NCBI RefSeq assembly: GCF_033568475.1
Contig: NW_027331840.1
Coordinates: 186,001-250,000 of the forward strand
From: Henckelia pumila
Taxonomy: Eukaryota; Streptophyta; Magnoliopsida; Lamiales; Gesneriaceae
Length of the DNA: 64,000 nt
Direction of reading: 5' to 3'
The notes under the pieces: model-generated
What the model was told of the DNA's origin: nothing
Databases searched by the model: none
What the model saw: the letters and a program-made list of their open reading frames with translations, nothing else
Made by a program: the position numbers and the translations under genes
Shown: positions 12,099 through 24,656 of the stretch, piece by piece
Numbering within the stretch: position 1 is the first letter of the stretch
Layout: every line of letters starts with the position of its first letter

Positions 12099-14428
12099 TT
12101 GATATATCCATTAGAATGTCAATTTTTCCTACTGATATTAGTCAGCTGGTTTTGTGTCATGTGATGTGTATTTGAGTATGACAGTATGACTATACATCAT
12201 ATGAGTAAACTTTGTACCTCTAAGGTCTGTAAAAATATCACATCATATCACTTCTTATTCTGATTTTCAGAGTTGGAATTATTTTGTTTTTAATGATTGA
12301 TGTACAAAATAAACAACTTTATGATGCGAAATTTTTTGTTGATTTCAGAAAAATAATGCAAATGACGTGAATATTATATAAACCACATTTTGTTAAAATA
12401 AATTCCAATTCTAGTGAATAGTGATATATATTATGGTAAAAATTGTTCAAAATTATTTCCTTAGTATAACTTTATGTACTTTCTTGCACGTTGCCCCTGA
12501 GTGACCTGACCATCTAGGGAATTCCTAGACTCGCACTTTTCAACGCCTAACCGATGAAAGCTAGCTAGCTAGCTCAATGGAATGGTTTTAACATGACATA
12601 ACTTGTATGCCCACACTTTGCTTGGCTATTCCTCCCTATTTGCTAGTCAAAACTATCAAGCAACCTAATCTCAAGAAACGTGAGTATAAATTTATCAAAA
12701 ACAAATAAAGAGAAAAGCCAAATTTGTGAATATGGGTAGTTTGATCCAAATGACACTTGCAAGACACCAACACATGGCTTGTGTTGGTTGCATGGTTGAG
12801 CTCCTCTCGTTTGCAGCCTAAAAAATAAAGAATACCCAACAAAGCAAAATAAACCGATCGAAACGAATATTGCCTTACAACAAGTGTACAAAGAAGATGT
12901 TACGAAAGAATTTGCTATGAAGCCACAAAATGCAAAGTTCCAACCACAACTTCCTCTTGGGTTTGTATGCCACCAAGTGAATAGTTGCCAATATGCCATG
13001 ACTTAAATGCTTGGATGGATTGGCTTTTTTCGAAATCAAGTAATATTTATTTTTTTAAAAAAAATGAATTGGTAGATAAACCTTTGAAAGCAAAAAATAT
13101 TTAAAGAGCGCCATTAGGTTTTGATATTGCAGAGGCGTCGAGTTATTGCTCCATTGATGGCCTTATAAGCCAAGAAGATACGAACGAAGCAATGGGCCAT
13201 CTTCAAAGTTAAAGGTGGCTTTCTTTCTTGTGGTATAGCCATTGATAACTAATTACACCTGCACAAATCTCTTTCTTATATGTTTTCATGCAATTGGGAA
13301 TTTTTTTTTAAAATATTCATTATGTATTTGTGTTAATGCAATATAAAGAAGAACCATCCAAAACATTGTCTAAAAATGTAACAGGATATATTATGATATT
13401 GAGAGTCCCCACTGGTATTTTTGTTACATACACTACAAATGACACATTAGTGTGATGGTGAAATCATTAAATTCTGCGGTCCCATCCTCCCCACGGCTTT
13501 GTCGGACTCGGATCACTATCTAAAGATAATCTCATTACTTGCAAATTTGTTTTAATAATTTATTTGATTTAAATGATTACAAATGAATTTCTAAAACCTT
13601 TTCCTAGGGTTTCATACTAGCTCGCTTTTCATTATTATTATTATTATTATGATTATTATTATTATTATTAATTATCTCGTATTATTCCATGAATTGGGTT
13701 AAACTAAAACCCCCCAAATCTAATTATGTATATGATAGAAAATATTTATTTTCTCTCAAAAAAAAAAAAAAAGTATTTCTCAATGTGACTACTTCTCTAT
13801 ATATCAGTCCCAAATATGAATTATTGTTATTCTCAATCAGTCAAATAAAATGTCTTGTTTTATCTTTATTCAATGAGTTATTTATTCTAAAAAAAACTAG
13901 CAATTTAATCATATATAAAAAAATATTGGAACTAACGATACTTATATATTAATGAGAAATAGAAGAAATATTATTAAATATAGATACTAACTAAATATTT
14001 TGGATAATAATTTATTTATTTGGGTGCAACCGAATAATTAATAATACTATGTTTTCTTAAAAGAAATTTAAAAATGCACTATCTAACAGTGTATTAATCG
14101 TGTATTAATCATAGATATGGGTTATTCTCAAAAAAAAAAATCATAGATATAGGCACTCTAATAAATTGATGAATTTCACGTATATGGATAAATGTTAATC
14201 TCACTCTTATAGCATATCTGAAACTGGATGTAACTATGCTGCACTTAAAGATCTACTCTACCAGTAGCACAATCCTTGGAGCACTGTGAGCCCTACATCT
14301 TTTTATGTGAAACTCAGTGAGCCAATGATGTGCTTATATCGGTGGAGCATAGTCTCAATCCTCTGAAACTAAAGTGCAATGTGGCATGAATGGAGTCGAG
14401 ACTTTTATAAACATGTGACGTTTGGAAC
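12099..14428. other. intergenic, no gene supported
   Basis: Mostly AT-rich. Contents noted: (GCTA)n at about 12560-12573; a less AT-rich stretch at 12600-13010 carrying a 118-codon - strand ORF without recognisable family features; a (TTA)n array at about 13630-13671; and poly-A tracts. Around 14347-14410 lies one half of an imperfect direct repeat whose other half is at 14640-14705, bracketing the next element. Confidence 0.45.
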
Positions 14429-14597
14429 TGTCGATACTACACATTGGATAGTACCTAATGTGCAGCATTGAAGCCTCTCATTGGCCACATCATGTGGCCT
14501 CACATGATTTTATGTGAGGCCCACATGATTTTAGTCAATGAAAAGTCTCCACAGTTCACACTGCCCATGAGGTACTATTCCATGGGCAGCATCGACA
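14429..14597. mobile_element. hairpin MITE
   Basis: A 169-bp segment with inverted ends: the left arm runs 14429-14456 (TGTCGATACTAC... ...AGTACCT) and pairs with 14570-14597 (AGGTACTATTCC... ...ATCGACA), about 28 bp with few mismatches. The centre contains a second inverted pair around CATGTGGCCTCACATG and TGTGAGGCCCACATG. No coding sequence; superfamily unknown. Confidence 0.6.
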
Positions 14598-15017
14598 AAT
14601 CCGTTCACTGATCCAAAAACTATATTTACACTCGACAGAGCATCATCTCAACCCTCGAAAACTAACTAAGGTACAGTGTGGCATGATTGGAGTGGGGAAT
14701 TTTAATGTTCACCATTATAATTAATGCTCTTTTTAATTCTCAGCCCCTGGAAATGGACGGTACATGCATGCATTGGCATGAATAAAAGTGAGAGGTGACG
14801 CATATAAAGTTGGGTCAAATCAAACCATTTGCATCCCTTTCATTTCATTCCATTGTCCGTTCGGCGATATCCACTAAATATTATATTGAGTTCGAAACTA
14901 TATTACAGCGAAGCTCCAACTTTTATCCAATTCAATGAAATTAAATTTTTATCGGTGTCTGACATAATGGTTTTGGTTAGCCTAGAATTAATTGGAAACA
15001 GGCTGGCTTTTCAATCC

Positions 15018-15074
<57 letters not shown>

Positions 15075-15763
15075 TTTTTGACATGATTGAATTCCAACAA
15101 TGCTTTTGGGAAATTTGCTTTCGAAAGTTGTAAGTAGCTAGGATTGATTCTTGTCATTGTCAAATGGTGGAAGTAGTCATTATGCGTTTAATTGTAGGTT
15201 TCATTTGATTATACTAAGAAATTTATGTGAGAAAAAATTTTGAGTCCGAAAAGCCATGAAATAGACCACAAATGCTAATTGGTTGAGATGTTGGAATATA
15301 TTGGTTACGCTGAATGCCAAATCCTGTACAAAAAGAGTAACAGTCACTGTAGCTTCGACCTCCTCTTTCTCTCTATGCATCATTTATCAGACAAATGGTA
15401 GTTATTTCCAGTTCAAGGGGGTGTTGCCACTCAAACCAAATACCAAAAGCACAAAGAACAAAAAAGAAAAGTGCTCTGCTTCTGCTTCTGACTCTAAATT
15501 TCTCCTTTAAAATCTCACCCTTTTGACCCGAATCTCCACATTTCAAACTCTCCCAGCTCCAATTTCTAAACCCATTTCCAGAATCTGGCTCACACTTTTT
15601 CAAGGTACCATTCTTTTTGCTCCTGCTCACACAGACATAAAGGTTTGTTTCCCAGCTTTTGTTTCAGCTCCTAGTACCAATTCAAACTACGAAAAGATGG
15701 GTTCTTTATTTTGAAAAACGGTTTAAAAATTTCTTGGAGCCAAGAAAGAGCCAGAAATAGTAA
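14598..15763. other. intergenic and leader of the receptor-kinase gene
   Basis: Contains a pure (AT)n microsatellite at about 15018-15071. A C/T-rich leader-like stretch (about 15480-15760) precedes the receptor-kinase start codon. A remote TATA box could not be assigned with confidence. Confidence 0.45.
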
Positions 15764-17880
15764 ATGGGGAACCAGACGTTTCTCGTGGGAATCTTGTTCT
15801 TGTTTTCGCTGGTAGGATTCAAGTTTTCTGGAGCTGTTATTCATGGTGACAAGCGGGCTTTGCTTGATTTTGTAAACAAGCTGCCGCATTTCCATTTCTT
15901 GAACTGGAATGAAGAGCTTCCGGTGTGCAAGAACTGGACCGGAATCACTTGCAGTGAAGATGGAACTCGAGTGATATCGGTAAGATTACCAGGGGTTGGG
16001 TTTCAGGGCCCAATCCCAAAGAATACTTTGAGCCGCTTATCCGCGTTGCAGATCTTGAGTCTCAGATCCAATGGCATTAACGGGTCTTTCCCCATGGAGT
16101 TTGGTAACCTCAAAAACCTGAGTTTTCTTTATCTGCAGTACAATAATTTCTCAGGTCACTTGCCTCTGGACTTCTCTGTTTGGAGGAACTTAACATTTGT
16201 AGACTTGTCGAACAATGGGTTTAATGGGACTATCCCTAGTTCACTTTCGAGTTTGAGTCAGCTTACTGCTTTGAATCTCGCTAACAACTCGCTTTCTGGT
16301 GAGATCCCTGAGCTGCATTTGCCAAATTTGCAGTTGCTGAATTTGTCACAAAATAATCTTGTCGGTAGTGTGCCTGAATCACTTCATAGGTTCCCGAAAT
16401 CCTCGTTTTTTGGTAATAACGAGTCTTTATTGGAATATAATGTTACTAGTCCCCCTCTTGTTCTGCCTCCTCGTGATCAAAATCCAAAATTAAAAAATGG
16501 TGGAAAATTGAGTGAAAGGGCTTTGCTTGGAATTGTTATAGCTGGTTCTGTTCTTGGGATTCTAGCTTTTGGTTTTGTGTTACTTATTTGCTTACTTAGG
16601 AGAAAGTCCGTGGATAGTTTCCCTGGAAAATTGGAAAAAGGGGATATGTCCCCGGAAAAGGCAATTTCCCGTAACCGAGAAACAAGCAATAAGATGGCTT
16701 TCTTTGAGGGATGCAACTATGCGTTTGATTTGGAAGATTTGTTGAGGGCTTCTGCTGAAGTTTTGGGGAAAGGCACGTTTGGGACGGCCTATAAGGCGAT
16801 ATTAGAGGACGCGACGATGGTGGTGGTGAAGAGGTTGAAAGATATAAACGTCGGAAAGAGGGAATTCGAGCAACAGATGGAAGTTATCGGAAGCATCAAG
16901 CATGAGAATGTGACTGAGTTGAGGGCTTACTATTTCTCCAAAGATGAGAAACTTATGGTCTATGATTATTACAGTCAGGGAAGTGTAGCTTCAATGTTAC
17001 ATGGTACAACTTCTAATCTGATCTTCATGATTTCGATACCCGATTTTGTTTGTCCTGCATGGTTCATATGTTTATTAGTCCTTTTCTGTCAAGTGCCATT
17101 GTTATTGGTTTGGAAACTCTATGGTCTTAGCTAGTTGTTCTAATAAATGCACACACACACATATATACTTATAATTGCGACACATTGTGATTTTCATCCA
17201 AACATGCAGGAAAGCAAGGCGAAAACCGGAGCCCTCTAGATTGGGAGACTAGACTAAAGATAGCCATTGGTGCATCGAGGGGCATTGCTCGTATCCACAG
17301 AGAAAACGGAGGCAAGCTAGTTCATGGAAACGTCAAATCATCGAACATATTTCTAAATCCTCGAAAATACGGATGTGTTTCAGATCTTGGCCTGTCAGCC
17401 ATAACAGCTTCATTAGCTCCAGCACTTGCTCGTGCAGCTGGTTATCGTGCTCCGGAGGTTACAGACACTCGAAAAGCAACGCAACCCTCCGATGTGTATA
17501 GCTTTGGTGTGATGCTACTTGAGTTACTGACGGGGAAACCTCCTGTCCACACGACTAACGGCGATGAGATGGTTCAGCTGGTTCGATGGGTGCACTCAGT
17601 TGTTCGAGAGGAATGGACTGCAGAGGTGTTCGATGTGGAGTTGCTGAGGTATCCAAATATCGAAGAAGATTTGGTTGAGATGTTACAGATAGCGATGGCC
17701 TGTGTGGTGAGAATGCCTGATCAGAGGCCTAAAATGGTGGAAGTAGTCAAAATGATCGAAAATATAAGACAGATGGATCCTATGAACCCAGCCTCCTCTG
17801 AAACCAAAGATGAAAATAGGACGCGGTTGCCTCCGTTGTCGTCACCACCACCACCACCACCACCACCACTCGGTTTTTGA
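15764..17880 (+). CDS. LRR receptor-like pseudokinase (At4g23740-like, LRR-III type)
   Basis: Two exons, 15764-17003 and 17210-17880 (phase-1 GT-AG intron), encode about 636 residues, matching the ~640 usual for this plasma-membrane family. Order: signal peptide (1-24), LRR N-terminal cap with the C-x-W-x-G-x-x-C pattern near 55-63, about five leucine-rich repeats (90-205), a transmembrane helix (254-278), and an intracellular kinase fold. The glycine loop GKGTFG (335-340) and the lysine in VVVKRL (356) are kept. The HRD catalytic motif reads HGN (452-454) and DFG reads DLG (472-474). Loss of the catalytic Asp predicts little or no phosphotransfer, as described for the many 'probable inactive' members of this clade; such proteins are thought to work as co-receptors or scaffolds. 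The C-terminus ends in a proline run encoded by CCA repeats. Reading through the intron gives a false 456-residue product. Confidence 0.93.
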
Positions 17881-18681
17881 GACGAAACAACCTCCAGTCC
17901 ACCTGTTCACCAACTCGGTGGACGAAGATCGTCTGATTGGAGACTTATTTTGGCCGTTTGGCATGATCCAGGTCAAGAAATGGTTGGAATGGGTGAAAGA
18001 TATAATTTTTTTGGGTTGTTAAATTTGAGCAGAGATAACAGACTCGTGATATTCTTGAATCTTGGTCTTTTTGTTTTTGCAATTGCACATGCATATGTAT
18101 TGTCTGTTTCTTCGTGATCTGGTTTACTGTGTAGCTTTTACTACTTGCTAGTGGTATATTTAACTCATGAAATTATAAATATATGTACTAATTTATGGTG
18201 CACGTTTTGGACTCAGAATATTTTTATCTTATGATAAAAAATAATATTGTTTTATTTAAAGAAGTCTTGATCTTTTTCCCCAAAAATGGGTCCGTTGAGC
18301 TGAACTGAAATAGGGGCTCACAGCCCAAACATTCTTAAGCTCCAGGCCCAGATATAGTTTACTATTTCAATTTGGGGCCCATGGTAATCGTTTGTTCGAC
18401 ATCTCGATAATCAATATTAAAGTCCCACCGAAAAAAAAAATCAAGATTTATAATATAGGTTAAAAAAAATTATAACGTTCAGATTCAACGATTATCACCA
18501 CTGTATAATTCTCGGTGTCGATTACGGATCAAGCACCAGAGAAACGCCCGGTGCATCGAAAGGATGTAGATAAAGACTAAAGAGGATCGTTGATCTCGAA
18601 ATTTACAGAAGAAAGGGACATTCTCGTGTCAATTAAAACTGTATACGAATAAATTGCGGAAGAAAAATACTACTGATACCA
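17881..18681 (-). repeat. intergenic; internal remnant of a copia-type element at its right end
   Basis: The left part is 3' UTR and intergenic DNA of the receptor-kinase gene. The right part (about 18480-18681) lies inside the LTR at 18682-18913. On the - strand the LTR end is followed directly by TGGTATCAG (18681-18673), the primer-binding site complementary to the initiator tRNA-Met used by many plant copia and TRIM elements. No protein-coding remnant and no second LTR were seen. Confidence 0.55.
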
Positions 18682-18913
18682 TGTTAAAGTGTATATAGAT
18701 TGATGAAAATCTTCATCGAAAAATTCACGATGCAATTGAAGATGGAAAGAGAAGTTATTCAATTGAATTAATTGTAAAAGAGAATTTGGTACAAGTATAT
18801 ATATGTAAGTGTAAAACCGCTAAAACTGCAACTAAAAGGATTAAAGTACCACTAATTGACAGCTAAGCATGATGAATTTTACTTAACTAATTATAAGAAA
18901 ATATACTGTAACA
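18682..18913 (-). mobile_element. short (232-bp) copia/TRIM LTR
   Basis: Read on the - strand, it starts TGTTACAG and ends ...CTTTAACA, giving perfect TGTTA/TAACA terminal inversions, and is followed at once by the TGGTATCAG primer-binding site. That junction is the main evidence for a 5' LTR. Its outer end shares the seven bases TGTAACA (+ strand, 18907-18913) with the start of the next LTR-like repeat, so the exact border between the two is ambiguous. Confidence 0.6.
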
Positions 18914-19195
18914 TCACGGTTTTTTCAGCGTGCTTATATCCTCACTCACACGCACCCTGAAAAATTTTTCAGGGATCACTCATCCTATTATTTTCCATTG
19001 AATTTGGAGTTCTTATGTGAATAGTTCCCGAAAAGGAGATGCACATTCATGATATGAGTTGTACATATCAAATCTTTTGTATCTCTCATTCTGATGTGAG
19101 ATCAGTTCATTCATGCCACCCATCGCCCATTCATTGGTGGAAATGCACATTCGTGAAATGAGTAGTATATATCAAATTTTTTGTACCTCTCATTC

Positions 19196-21347
19196 TGTAA
19201 CACCCGGAAATTTTAATACGTAAATTCGCATGCATAATTAGGAGAAATTAATTTTAAAATAAGGGTTAAATGAATTTATGTGTTATTATGTGATTTATAT
19301 GCATAATTTAAGTTATTTTAGCATTTAACCCAAAATTAGTGATTTTTGTGATTTATGGAAATTAATTGGTTTTGATCGCGTAGACGGGACCGTGGACGGA
19401 CGAGATACCAAAATATTTAGCCAAAAATATTTTATGAGTTTTATGAGCCTTAAAATAATATTTTAAGGTATTTTGTCAAGAAAATTTTAGTATTTAATTA
19501 TATATTTATTTAAGGGGCTATTTTTAGCCAAAATTAGTCTCTTTATTGACTTTTATTAATTTTTAAAATTAGCCTATTTAATAATTTCGAGATTTGGAGT
19601 TATCTTAGCAGATTATTATTATTATGATTAGAGTTTTAATTATATTTTCTATGATATATTATCTATATTAATTAGTTAATATTTATTATACAAAAATTAA
19701 TTTAAAAACCTAAACCTACCCCAAACCCCACCACCCACTACAAATTATTTAGCCGACACTCATCTCCCTCCTTCACGCCTCCATCTTCTTTTTCAGCAGA
19801 AAACAAGCCACCATAGCCGATCAACTTTTATTTGAGGATTTATTTGGTCGTTCGTCGTTCCGGAGTCCCGTAAACGCATCATCCGTTCGACAATAATTTA
19901 AAGGCATGTCTAAAACTTTTCTTTGGCCACCATATGAGCTATTATTCATGCATGATTATTCTTGTTCAGAAATTTCATAAGTATTTCGAATTTATGCAAA
20001 CTTTTGATGTTTGATGCATGTATATGAGAATTCATGATCATAACTCATGTTTTTGCCTAGCATGGTTCGGTCCAGGGCTAAGGGCTTGGTCAAGGGGTGT
20101 CCTAGGGTCCCTAGGGTCGAGTAGTGTGGTCGGTTTGAGGCTGGAGGGGTCCAAGTCGAAGCCTTCCATTTTTGTTGCACAGCTCGCGCAGATTAGGGTC
20201 CTGAGGAAGAAGACTTCGTTCTCCTTCCTCAGGCCATTATTTTGGGTGAGGTTTGTTGGGTTTGAAAGCTTAGGATGTTGGCTAAGATTGAGGACTGGTT
20301 TCGTGGCCTTTGGTGGTCTGAGTCATCGGCACGAAGCAAAACGCTGGGACTGCTCCGGCTGCGCGCGAGCTGAGGAAGGGCCAACTTGCAGGGCTTCGTT
20401 CTCTGTCTCTAGGCAATGGTTTGGGCTGGTTCTTGTCGTGAAAAAACCGCCTGGGAGTTGGCTTGTTGAGGGTGGTGGTGCTCCGGCCATTTGTGGTCGG
20501 AATTGGCCGGCCGAATGCCGGAATAGGGGGCTGCTCGCACGGCCGAAAGTAAGGAGAGGAGGGGGAATCGGGTTGGGGGTTCTGGGTGGTTCCGGGTCGG
20601 GTCAGGGTAGTGGGTCGGGTCAGTAGGGTCTAGGTTCGGGTCATAGAAGTGGTTTTACCACTGGCACAGAGGTAGTTTACTACCAGCATAGAGGTGGATT
20701 ATTCCACCGCCACGTACGATGGTTCTTTAGACTGATCTGTCGGCACAGTTATTAGTCACATTCATGGATATGACCATACTCAGTTTTTATGTTTATGACA
20801 TGCTCAATTATGTTATGTATGATTAGTTATGATGTATGTACGACTAATGATGAATAATTTTTATGATGCATTTATTTTAAGATCATGCATGCATGTCCAC
20901 GTAAGTTATATGTATTAGTATGATTATGTGATGCATTATTTTAAACCTCGTTATCAAGGATTAGACATGTTGAGCCTCTAGGCTCACTACGCTTATATGG
21001 TGCAGATGAGTATGATGATGTCTATGTAGCTCCTACCGGTGGCGAGGACGTATGAGCGAGCATGGCAGTGGACCCCGTGACCGTCGCAGTTATTTAGATT
21101 ATTGCATTGAGTTTTGAAACATGATTTATTTTATTATTGTTTCCGCGTATGAGATTTTTCAGCAGTATTGTTTATTATTTTAAATTGATGCATGAAACAT
21201 TTTTAAGGATTTATTTATTTAATATTTTTTTTAGGTTACTTAAGAAAAGTATGTTATTTTTATATACATATATGTATGGGCGTATATGTATAGTATATAG
21301 CATAAAAAAAAAAGTTTTTCCGCATTTTTTAGTAGTTGGGCGTTTCA
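19196..21347 (+). mobile_element. 2.15-kb solo LTR, probably Ty3/gypsy
   Basis: It starts TGTAACACCCGG and ends GGGCGTTTCA, and is flanked by a perfect 5-bp duplication CATTC (19191-19195 and 21348-21352). Removing it restores the tandem repeat of the host LTR. TGTAACACCC starts are common in chromovirus-type gypsy LTRs of plants, hence the tentative class. No primer-binding site, gag or pol is present, so it is a solo LTR left by recombination. A 202-codon GC-rich ORF at 20018-20626 lies wholly inside it and has no domain features; it is treated as LTR sequence, not a gene. Confidence 0.8.
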
Positions 21348-21440
21348 CATTCTGTTGTGAGATCAGTTCATCCATGTCATCTGTCGCCTATCCATTGGTG
21401 GGTTTTCATCTTTCAGATATTAACCACTCATATTGCGGAC

Positions 21441-21540
21441 TAGGGGTGTTATTGAGCCGAGTCGAGCTACTACTCGAGCTCGACTCATATTTTACTGCTC
21501 GAGCTCGAGCTCGATCGAGTAGTAAAATATATGCTCGAGC

Positions 21541-21581
<41 letters not shown>

Positions 21582-23460
21582 GAACGCGTGTTCTCTGATC
21601 AAACGGATGTGATACCCGAAGCAGCGGAAGTTTAAAAATTTTATTTTGTGATATGGAACGATTCCATATCGTGGGTATAAAATCCTAACGATTAAAATTG
21701 TTGCAAGTAAAAATAAAACACAATTAATATTTTTACCTCTTCAAGCAAAGGCTTGATTATGAACTCCAACAGAATTAATCTGCTCTTCTTGTAAATCCCG
21801 GGAACCGATGACTTGCTCGATCAATCTCCGGAATCAGGTCCACGAACAGAAAACAGAAACCCTCTGATTGATTGCACTAGAAATCAATCAGATGTTTATC
21901 GTAGAGAATAAACAGATTTGATCTGTCAATTCAGAAAGTGACTTTTCAGAAAAATCACAGACCGAATTTTTTCAAAAGGGAGTAGAGGATTTTCAAAAAA
22001 TCCCCTTGAAAATATTTGTGTGTAATTCGAAAATTGCAAGAGGAAAAAGTGATTATTTTCGAACCCTACACATGTATTTATATATAATTTCTAGACTGGA
22101 TTAAGTTATAATTGTATTAGGACACTTACTCCTTAGGGCCCACAATCCATAACTTAAGCCCAACAAGCCAAGCCCGTTATTATAGAAATTAATATAAAAT
22201 TCATCATGACTCTGATTGATAAACCGATTTCACCAATGTGCACAAAAACCATTTCTGCACCTTTTAAAGTCAAGATAATTTTTCTGAATCCGAATTCAGT
22301 GATTTCCAAAAACGCCCATCCCTATGTCATTTTAGGAAATTCCACTCCCTTTAGTTAAGAAGTCCAACTTCTCTTTCGTTAAATTTAACTCTTTAAATTT
22401 AACTATCTCAACGGGGTTTAGTAATCCATTACTTGTGTGACCCTCAATGGTTCAGGGATACAGTTAGCCATGGGCTCACAATTCCTTGTGACTCGGAACA
22501 ACAATTTTCGACTTACCCATCGAATCATGGTAAGAGCGTCTAGCAACATCGCCCCATGATTTCCTAGGTATCACTGATAGTGCCTGCAAGAACCAGTAGG
22601 TTTTGGTTAGCGAACAGTACGGTCCCTTCATCCATATATCCCGATCGAATCAACAATCATTGGTACATCGAGAGTCGTTCGAGATTCGATAACTATGCAA
22701 TGCATCTTGAAGATCAAATAGTGACATCGCATGCGCTACTAGGAAACCATTTCTTAAAGCACATCATGTACCCTGGCCAGAGATTTGTCACACTAATATC
22801 TCCTCAGATCGCATAGGATATCCACGCTCGCAAGCATGTGGTGAATCTTTGACAACAAAGCATCGACTCCTATATGTGTCGTAACCCAATCCCGACACCT
22901 GATGACCCCAATAGAGTCGGTAAACGAGTCAAAGTACAGTACTAGCATATAGAGTCTCCATGATGTTTCAAGTAGTAAGGACTAATGATGTACAACTAAA
23001 ACCGCGGACTTTATCCACTCGATAAGTGATAACCACTTGGAAATTCCGGATAGGGTAGTTCGATCATTCATCATATGAATATCCATTTGCATGCTTTGAA
23101 CATCTCCATGTTACATACCAATGAAACGTGGTACTCGGCATCGCAAATGCTAGTCTCAATCTCGAGCGATCCTTATCCTTATTTACGGACGACTCAATTG
23201 ACTAGGAACTGTTTAGAATATACAGTGATTATAAGATGTGTTTCATGATAGTCATCCTCATGTACTATCACATCTTACATGCACTCTAGTATCTTCAAGG
23301 TCTTCATCTAAACAACAATAGTATATCACAATATAACAATATGAAGAAAGATAAAGTAAATGTCATGATAAAAGTGTAAATTATATTAAACAAAGATTGT
23401 TTACATATAGAGTCATCAAAGCCCTTAGCCACAAGTTGGCTAATCGGGCACCCACTCTTT

Positions 23461-23498
<38 letters not shown>

Positions 23499-23762
23499 TA
23501 ATAAATTAATAAATATATTATAAAATAAATAAATATATAAAATATTATAAATATATATATATATATATTATATTTATTTATATTATATATATATATGTGT
23601 GTGTGTGGCTTATCGAGTAGCTCGCGAGCTACTCGATCACATATTTTCAAAGCTCGACTCGAGTTCGATTGTATGCTCGAGCTACTCGAGCTCGGTCAAA
23701 TCGAGCTCGAGTCGAGCTTTGACCGAGCTACTCACGAGTAGCTCGACTCGTTTACACCCCTA
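21441..23762. mobile_element. hAT-type element with CTCGAG-rich ends, split by a solo LTR
   Basis: Flanked by a perfect 8-bp duplication TTGCGGAC (21433-21440 and 23763-23770). Termini are TAGGGGTGTTATTGAGCCGA on the left and the inverse TAGGGGTGTAAACGAGTCGA on the right. Subterminal regions are dense in CTCGAGCTCGA palindromic words, with (AT)n in the middle. Without the nested LTR (21577-23462) it is about 430 bp and non-coding. An 8-bp duplication and TAGGGGTG ends support the hAT class. Confidence 0.8.
21577..23462 (-). mobile_element. 1.9-kb solo LTR, probably Ty1/copia, nested in the hAT element
   Basis: The + strand copy begins TGTTGGAACGCG and ends CACTCTTTCA (TG...CA). It sits in the (AT)n centre of the hAT element with ATATA on both sides (21572-21576, 23463-23467), which fits a 5-bp duplication but is weak evidence inside AT repeats. 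The text (TTCCGCTGCTTCGGGTATC near one end on the - strand; GCCCTTAGCCACAAGTTGGC near the other) is of a kind I associate with large copia LTRs of plants; sense is probably the - strand. No internal region is present. Confidence 0.75.
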
Positions 23763-23806
23763 TTGCGGACCATGTACCGCCCTATGACATTTGACTTCGG
23801 GTGTCA

Positions 23807-24593
23807 CAAAAATAGTATTATTTATTATGCTAATTAAAATAAAAATAAATTGTGTTTCTTAAACAGAAAATTCAGATTTGTAAATTTTACTCATAAAATA
23901 TGATTTTGTAAAACCAAAAACAAAAGGAAAGCAAGAATTGTTTGGATATGAATTTTTTTTGTTATGCTTGTAATAACTTTTCCCTATTCTTTTTCGCCCT
24001 TGAAATTTTCCCCCACTTTCATTCTTAGCTAGTAGCTACTAGGGTCTAGGTATATATGTGGGAGTTCTAATAGAATTATAGAAATTAACTCTAGTTCATT
24101 TGCTTAAGGAGATATTAGTTACGATATTAATCCCCAAGTATAAATTATTGATGTCATTTTCATGCCATAATTAAAGTAAATTAAATTATTTGAAGTTTAA
24201 AACCCATAGGGGGCAGTGAATTATTAGTGAATTTACGAACACGTGCCACTATATGAAAGATCAAACCCAATCTATAGCTAATTGAAGTTGCAAGGGGCGC
24301 GACAATCAATCAATTAGTTAGTTAGTTAATTAATTAATTGATTGATTGATTAATTATATAAACTAGTGCGCAAGACTACACTCAAGAATTGCACGGGTAT
24401 GTAAATCTAATTAATATTGATTAAAAGAATGAAAACAATTTGTCAGTGATAAATATATAAAATCACAAAAATTCATATGAAATTGTTCATGGTAATTATC
24501 AGAAATTAGAAAAATATAGTTATTTAAAAATTCATATGTAATAATTACCATAAATATATTATTTATCTATTATATATATCTATTATATATATA

Positions 24594-24656
<63 letters not shown>

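Larger units (their letters stand above)
18907..23806 (-). mobile_element. 5S-rRNA-like (Cassandra-type) LTR, split by nested insertions
   Basis: Host sequence of the nest: 18907-19195, resuming at 21353-21440 and 23771-23806. It begins TGTAACATC and ends GGGTGTCACA, forming TG...CA termini. The segment around 18978-19025 (GGGATCACTCATCC, then TTTGGAGTTCTTATG) resembles the reverse complement of 5S rRNA internal-promoter DNA (GGTCACCCATCC ... TTCGGAGTTCT). That is the hallmark of Cassandra TRIM retrotransposons, whose LTRs carry 5S-derived sequence. Within it, a ~104-bp unit is tandemly duplicated (starts 19041 and 19145). The 5S relation is from memory and the copy is diverged; clear outer target duplications were not found. 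Confidence 0.5.

Noticed and set aside
12643-12999. 118-codon - strand ORF in a less AT-rich stretch
   Set aside because: It is Cys/Phe/Trp-rich without domain or splice support; noted as intergenic.
20018-20626. 202-codon GC-rich ORF
   Set aside because: It lies wholly inside the 2152-bp solo LTR with intact target duplications, has no domain, and its low-complexity Gly/Ser/Arg content reflects base composition.
24363-24410. Possible further Helitron end (ACTAGTGCGCAAG)
   Set aside because: The stem is not convincing and no matching TC end was found.
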